Assembly (NCBI GenBank): GCA_011524805.1
Contig: WTJO01000068.1
Span: 1 to 10,135 of the forward strand
DNA: 10,135 nucleotides
Source: Alphaproteobacteria bacterium
Lineage (GTDB): Bacteria > Pseudomonadota > Alphaproteobacteria > Puniceispirillales > Puniceispirillaceae
Direction: 5' to 3'
Shown here: positions 6,546 through 10,135 of the stretch, piece by piece
How positions within the stretch are numbered: position 1 is the stretch's first letter
How the letters are laid out: every line of letters starts with the position of its first letter
Notes under the pieces: generated by a model
What the model was told of the DNA's origin: nothing
Database searches by the model: none
The model's input: the letters and a program-made list of their open reading frames with translations, nothing else
Translations under genes and position numbers: made by a program

Positions 6546-8141
6546 CTAGAAACCGGCTGCCATACCGTCTTTGCGCGGGTCTGAACCACCTATCAGCATA
6601 TCTGTTTCAGGGTCAATCCAGATAGCCTGCGAGCCACCAATCGGCTTTTTCGCATAGGTTACATTATGCCCTTTGGCTTTCAGTGCATCGAATATAGATT
6701 GCGGTATGGTTGTCTCCAGTTCAACCTGATCTTTGAACGGGTCAGGGAAGAAACGCGGCCTGTCCTGTGCCTGCTGTATATCAAGCCCGTAATCAAACAT
6801 GCCTGTCAGGAACTGCATATGTCCAAAGGCCTGATATTCTCCGCCCATGACACCGAACGACATGGCTGTCTTGCCTTCTTTGGCAACAATCCCCGGAATA
6901 ATGGTATGGAGCGGGCGCTTGGCAGGCTCAACACTATTGGGATGGCCCGGCTCAACAACAAATCCCATGCCCCGATTTTGAAGCAGAACCCCTGAATCAG
7001 GCGCAACAATGCCGGACCCAAAGGTATTATATACGGTGTTGATAAGCGAGCAGGCGTTTCTGTCTTCATCTACAACACTGACATAGACTGTATGGCGATG
7101 GGCAGGCAGGCTACTTGGTGGCAGGGAATTATTCGCCTTGTCCATATCAATCTGCCCATAAAGCGATTTAGCATAATCAGGCGCCAGCATCTGTGATACA
7201 GGCACATCTATAAAACGTGGATCTGCCAGCACAGCCCCTCTATCACGATAGGCCAGCTTGCCAGCTTCTATTTCTACATGGATACGCTCTGCTGTTATCG
7301 GGCTATCATCTGATGTGTCAAAATGCTGTGCCATATTCAATAATAGCAAGGCAATAACACCTTGCCCATTTGGCGGACATTCCCAGACATCATAGCCTCT
7401 GAAACTGGCTTTGATAGGCTCGACATAATCGGCTATCGCTGTATCAAAATCTTCCTGTGTATGCTGTCCGCCAAGCGCTTTCAGCTTGGCCAGAATATCT
7501 TCTGCCACCCAGCCCTTATAGAAGCCGTCACGTCCTTTTGCGGCAATCTCGCGCAAGGTACGCGCAAGCTGGGGCTGGCTATGCATCATGCCCTGCGCCA
7601 GAGGTTTGCCATGTCTCAAAAAGGTTCTTGCAGCATCCTCGTCACCAGATAGAAGCGGTGCCATATCCGAGAAATCAAAGCTAACACGCTGGGCGACAGG
7701 ATAGCCTTTTTCTGCATAATAGATGGCGTTTTCCAGAATATCATCTATGCCCATCCGGCCATGCTCGCTATTCAGCCGCAACCATGCATCAACAGCCGTT
7801 GGCACTGTCACTGAATGAGGTGATTGCTGTTCTATTGTCTTGATGCCCTGCGACAGCAGCCAGTCATCAGATAGCCCCAGAGGCGCTCTGCCAGACCCGT
7901 TTAGCGCAATTGGCGTTGTGCTGTCCTTGGGGGCATATAGACAGAAACAATCACCCCCGACACTTGTCATAGCAGGTTCAACCACGCAATGCACAGCCAC
8001 TGCCGCAATCGCGGCATCAACCGCATTTCCGCCTCGCCGCAAAATATCCAGCGCAGCAGAGGTGGCAAGTGGATGTGATGTGCTTGCCATTGCACGTGGC
8101 GCATGAACAGGCGAGCGGCCGGGCAGTTGAAGATCTCTCAT
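6546..8141 (-). CDS. Gamma-glutamyltransferase-family Ntn hydrolase, probably not gamma-glutamyl specific
   Basis: This is a 531-residue member of the gamma-glutamyltranspeptidase family, which self-cleaves to free an N-terminal Thr nucleophile and hydrolyses amides. ILRRGGNAVDAAIAA (33-47) is the classic large-subunit start. The cleavage site is HRH|TVYVSVVDEDRN with catalytic Thr351 (codon 7091-7089). FGSGIVAPDSGVLLQN and the oxyanion-type VMGGEYQAFGHMQFL (431-445) follow. Arg85 in NGSGRAP fits the substrate-carboxylate Arg. However, the MDDFS segment of classic enzymes, whose Asp binds the gamma-glutamyl amino group, reads GMGFV here, and the Ser-Ser pair reads KRPLHT. Both are features of the YwrD-like branch. 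There is no signal peptide, so it is probably cytoplasmic, unlike periplasmic Ggt. The ribosome binding site is weak. It is likely transcribed from the 8142-8271 gap. The substrate is unknown; a cephalosporin-acylase-type or other amidase role is possible. Confidence 0.9.
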   Translation of the reverse strand: MRDLQLPGRSPVHAPRAMASTSHPLATSAALDILRRGGNAVDAAIAAVAVHCVVEPAMTSVGGDCFCLYAPKDSTTPIALNGSGRAPLGLSDDWLLSQGIKTIEQQSPHSVTVPTAVDAWLRLNSEHGRMGIDDILENAIYYAEKGYPVAQRVSFDFSDMAPLLSGDEDAARTFLRHGKPLAQGMMHSQPQLARTLREIAAKGRDGFYKGWVAEDILAKLKALGGQHTQEDFDTAIADYVEPIKASFRGYDVWECPPNGQGVIALLLLNMAQHFDTSDDSPITAERIHVEIEAGKLAYRDRGAVLADPRFIDVPVSQMLAPDYAKSLYGQIDMDKANNSLPPSSLPAHRHTVYVSVVDEDRNACSLINTVYNTFGSGIVAPDSGVLLQNRGMGFVVEPGHPNSVEPAKRPLHTIIPGIVAKEGKTAMSFGVMGGEYQAFGHMQFLTGMFDYGLDIQQAQDRPRFFPDPFKDQVELETTIPQSIFDALKAKGHNVTYAKKPIGGSQAIWIDPETDMLIGGSDPRKDGMAAGF

Positions 8142-8271
8142 ATCGTCAGTCTTTCTTGGAATGTTCGTCTCAGAATTGATAGATCAATTCTGCAGTTAAG
8201 GTAATGCCATTTATCAATTTTGCAATATTTGTCATGTGGATGATCTGCGTATTTTCTGCTATTATTTCCGG
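8142..8271. other. Intergenic control region upstream of the Ntn hydrolase gene
   Basis: This 130-base AT-rich gap separates two minus-strand genes. It holds the perfect dyad at 8171-8192 and a further half-site-like ATCAATTTTG at 8213-8222. No T-run terminator was found for the dehalogenase-like gene, and no confident promoter, although TTGCAA (minus strand, 8226-8221) could serve as a -35 box. Confidence 0.4.
8171..8192. promoter_or_regulatory. Perfect dyad, candidate operator for the Ntn hydrolase gene
   Basis: CAGAATTGAT and ATCAATTCTG form perfect ten-base arms around AG, 30 bases upstream of the Ntn hydrolase start codon. A two-base centre makes an RNA hairpin unlikely and a homodimeric repressor site likely; such AT-rich palindromes are common for MarR- or GntR-type regulators. 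A one-mismatch copy of one arm starts at 8213, 30 bases from the matching arm (about three helical turns), as expected for a second binding site. The regulator is not encoded in the window. Confidence 0.6.
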
Positions 8272-9165
8272 CTATTTTGCGGCCAGTGTCTGTGCCAGAA
8301 ATGCCTGTAACGCCGCCAGCGTTTCTTCGGGGGCTTCTTCAGGCAGGAAATGGCCGCCCGGAACGCTATGTCCGCTTACATTATGGGCATAGGCGCGCCA
8401 TATGGAGAGTACATCAAATTTCTTGCCAACAAAGCCTTTCTCACCCCATAAGGCAAGCACCGGTATATCCAGCATCTGGTCTCTATCTTCGCGGTCATGG
8501 TCAAGATCGATGCTTGCCGCCGCACGGTAATCTTCGCAACTTGCATGAATGGTGGCTGGCTGGCGGAAACAGCGTTTATATTCTGCTACAGCCTCGGGCG
8601 TATGCGCCTCAGGCGTCTTGCCCCAATGGCCAAGTTTTTTCTCCAGATAAAATTCGGCATCAGCCCCGATAAGCTGTTCTGGCAGCGGTGCAGGCTGGGT
8701 CAGAAAAAACCAGTGATAATAGGACATCGCAAAACGCATATCGGTGGCTTCATACATATCCAGAGTTGGCGCAATATCCAGTACCGCCAGCGCAGCGACA
8801 TGTTCGCGATAGTCACGTGCCAGCCTGTGGGCAACGCGTCCGCCCCTGTCATGGCCTATAACCGCATAATGCTGATGGCCAAGCCGTGCCATAATCTGTG
8901 CCATATCCTGTGCCATTTCACGCTTTGAATAGGGGCTGTGTTCGGCATCTGTATCTGGTTTGCCGCTATCGCCATAGCCACGTAAATCAGGCAGAACGAC
9001 TGTATAGTCAGCGGCCAGCAAGGGCGCTATCTTGTGCCACATATAATGTGTCTGGGGATAGCCATGCAGACATAATATCGCAGGCCCAGCGCCAGCATGA
9101 CAGACATGTATCTCGGTGCCATTCACAGCCAGCCTGTCATATGTAAAGCCGTTAATTCTGGTCAT
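8272..9165 (-). CDS. Alpha/beta hydrolase, fluoroacetate (haloacetate) dehalogenase-like
   Basis: This is a predicted cytoplasmic alpha/beta hydrolase that displaces halide from a haloacetate through an aspartyl-ester intermediate, giving glycolate. HGYPQTHYMW (34-43) is the oxyanion-side loop. GHDRGGRVAHR (104-114) has the nucleophile Asp106. Asp130 and His272 (VPGGHF) complete the triad. Arg107 and Arg110 match the carboxylate-binding arginines, and His151-Trp152 plus Tyr213 match the halide pocket of the characterised Rhodopseudomonas enzyme RPA1163. The spacing from nucleophile to acid (24) and to His-Trp (45) is the same as in that enzyme. The length, 297 residues, is normal. The start codon overlaps the stop of the upstream GMC oxidoreductase gene (ATGA), so the two are translationally coupled. 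Activity on fluoro- versus chloroacetate cannot be decided from sequence; an epoxide hydrolase is less likely given the His-Trp pair. Confidence 0.87.
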   Translation of the reverse strand: MTRINGFTYDRLAVNGTEIHVCHAGAGPAILCLHGYPQTHYMWHKIAPLLAADYTVVLPDLRGYGDSGKPDTDAEHSPYSKREMAQDMAQIMARLGHQHYAVIGHDRGGRVAHRLARDYREHVAALAVLDIAPTLDMYEATDMRFAMSYYHWFFLTQPAPLPEQLIGADAEFYLEKKLGHWGKTPEAHTPEAVAEYKRCFRQPATIHASCEDYRAAASIDLDHDREDRDQMLDIPVLALWGEKGFVGKKFDVLSIWRAYAHNVSGHSVPGGHFLPEEAPEETLAALQAFLAQTLAAK

Positions 9166-10135
9166 GCGTAAAATTCTTGCTTGATCATATCTGCTGCTTT
9201 TTCTGCAATCATGATTGTAGGTGCGTTGGTATTGCCTGATACCAGTTCTGGCATGATAGAAGCATCAACGACTTTCAGCCCCGAAATGCCATATAGATTA
9301 AGCTGGGCATCTACCACATCACCTGCGCTTGGTTCTGGGCCCATCCGGCAGGTTGAAACAGGGTGATAAAGCGTCACGCCAGTGGCGCGCGCATAATCCA
9401 GCAATTCATCATCCTTTTGCAAATCAGCACCCGGTTTCAGCTCTTCTTTCGCAATTGAGGCAACCGGCTGTGTTGCCATGATGGTACGGGCTATCCGCAT
9501 GCCTGCCAGATGCACCTGACAGTCAATCTCGTTATCCAGATATTTCGGATTAATCACAGGATTATCGTCAATATTGGCAGATCTGATATGCACATATCCT
9601 CTTGAATGGGGGCGCAGCTGGCAGGGGCCAATTGTCATGCCGCCAAATTTGTCAAAGATGCGGCGCGCCGGATTCTCAAAGCTGGCATTCGCCATATGAT
9701 ATTGAATATCGGGAATATCCATCGCCTTGTCGCTAGATACAAACCCGCCCAGAATGCCCGCAGGTAACGACAGGACACCACGTCTGGCTGTGGCATATTT
9801 GAACAGTTCACCAATAAATTTCAGCCCTCTTGCCCTGTGATTGAGAGACAGATGGTCCTCAATGCGCCATGCCAGACGCGAGATAAAATGATCTGAGAAA
9901 TTCTCGCCAACCCCGTCCAGCCTGTGCCTGACAGAAATGCCGCTAGCCTTTAGAATATCCGGCCTGTTTATGCCAGCCAGTTCAAGTAGCTGAGGCGACT
10001 GGATAGCACCAGCTGACAGGATAATCGACCGGCGAGCCCTGATGGGGCGGCTATTTGTGTCCTGTTTTATATGGACATAAGGCGCCTGTTTTGCGCCTGC
10101 TGTTTCAAGATCATCACTCTCAAACCCGATAGAGG
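9162..10135 (-). CDS. GMC-family FAD-dependent alcohol oxidoreductase, C-terminal part
   Basis: About 323 codons of a glucose-methanol-choline oxidoreductase run open to the right edge of the window. The N-terminal FAD-binding part (roughly 200 residues) lies outside. The frame stays open well upstream of the ATG at 9722, so that ATG is internal. Near the edge the protein reads IILSAGAIQSPQLLELAGI (bases about 10025-9969), the second GMC signature. The C-terminal substrate domain has RGYVHIRSANIDDNPVINP, then YHPVSTCRMG with the catalytic His (codon 9365-9363), and VVDASIMPELVSGNTNAPT with the partner Asn. These enzymes oxidise alcohols to aldehydes with FAD; this one resembles choline-dehydrogenase-like alcohol dehydrogenases. 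The stop codon overlaps the dehalogenase-like gene by four bases, so the two products probably act in one pathway. The exact alcohol is unknown. Confidence 0.92.
   Translation of the reverse strand, partial: SIGFESDDLETAGAKQAPYVHIKQDTNSRPIRARRSIILSAGAIQSPQLLELAGINRPDILKASGISVRHRLDGVGENFSDHFISRLAWRIEDHLSLNHRARGLKFIGELFKYATARRGVLSLPAGILGGFVSSDKAMDIPDIQYHMANASFENPARRIFDKFGGMTIGPCQLRPHSRGYVHIRSANIDDNPVINPKYLDNEIDCQVHLAGMRIARTIMATQPVASIAKEELKPGADLQKDDELLDYARATGVTLYHPVSTCRMGPEPSAGDVVDAQLNLYGISGLKVVDASIMPELVSGNTNAPTIMIAEKAADMIKQEFYA

Noticed and set aside
8277..8928. Two overlapping + strand open frames
   Set aside because: Both are antisense to the dehalogenase-like gene, whose catalytic residues are all in frame on the other strand.
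9720..9722. ATG at 9722 as the start of a short 186-residue GMC protein
   Set aside because: Translation upstream stays open to the window edge and encodes the GMC signature GAIQSPQLLELAG, so this ATG is internal.
1..10135. tRNA, rRNA, CRISPR array, insertion sequence or prophage elements
   Set aside because: No cloverleaf-like intergenic segment, regular spaced repeats, transposase, integrase or terminal repeats were seen; nearly all bases lie in ordinary enzyme genes.

Overview
The window is a gene-dense bacterial chromosome segment, roughly 50% GC by eye. It has ten protein genes, almost no intergenic space, and no RNA genes, mobile elements or CRISPR. The flagellin, the small-molecule catabolic enzymes and the enzyme families fit a free-living Gram-negative, most likely a marine-type alphaproteobacterium (possibly SAR116-like). 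That placement is inference from gene content and style; no taxonomic marker is present.

Layout. (1) Bases 1-977, + strand: C-terminal part of a flagellin whose surface-exposed middle is two cadherin-like repeats, each with a DxNxDG calcium-loop-like motif. (2) 1096-2049, + strand: a Gfo/Idh/MocA-family NAD(P)-dependent sugar-type oxidoreductase. It converges, with a 7-base gap, on a long block of minus-strand genes. (3) 6438 down to 2057, minus strand: a tight five-gene operon, in transcription order a DUF1330 protein, a nitronate monooxygenase-family flavoprotein, an AMP-forming acyl-CoA synthetase, a SABATH-type carboxyl methyltransferase, and a 59-residue highly basic membrane peptide. 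Gaps are 23, 15, 14 and 7 bases. (4) 8141-6546, minus strand: a gamma-glutamyltransferase-family Ntn hydrolase with a retained catalytic Thr but substituted gamma-glutamyl-recognition residues and no signal peptide. (5) Right edge to 8272, minus strand: the C-terminal part of a GMC flavoprotein alcohol oxidoreductase, overlapping by ATGA an alpha/beta hydrolase that carries every active-site residue known for fluoroacetate dehalogenase.

The two larger gaps on the minus strand each hold a perfect inverted repeat: 8171-8192 upstream of the Ntn hydrolase, and 6459-6491 immediately upstream of the ribosome binding site of the five-gene operon. Both look like control elements.

Functionally, most minus-strand enzymes act on small carboxylates or the alcohols and amides leading to them: dehalogenation, alcohol oxidation, nitronate oxidation, CoA activation and carboxyl O-methylation. 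The most interesting reading is an uncharacterised pathway for a small, perhaps toxic, carboxylate or nitro/halo compound. Each family call is well supported; the shared pathway and its substrate are inference.
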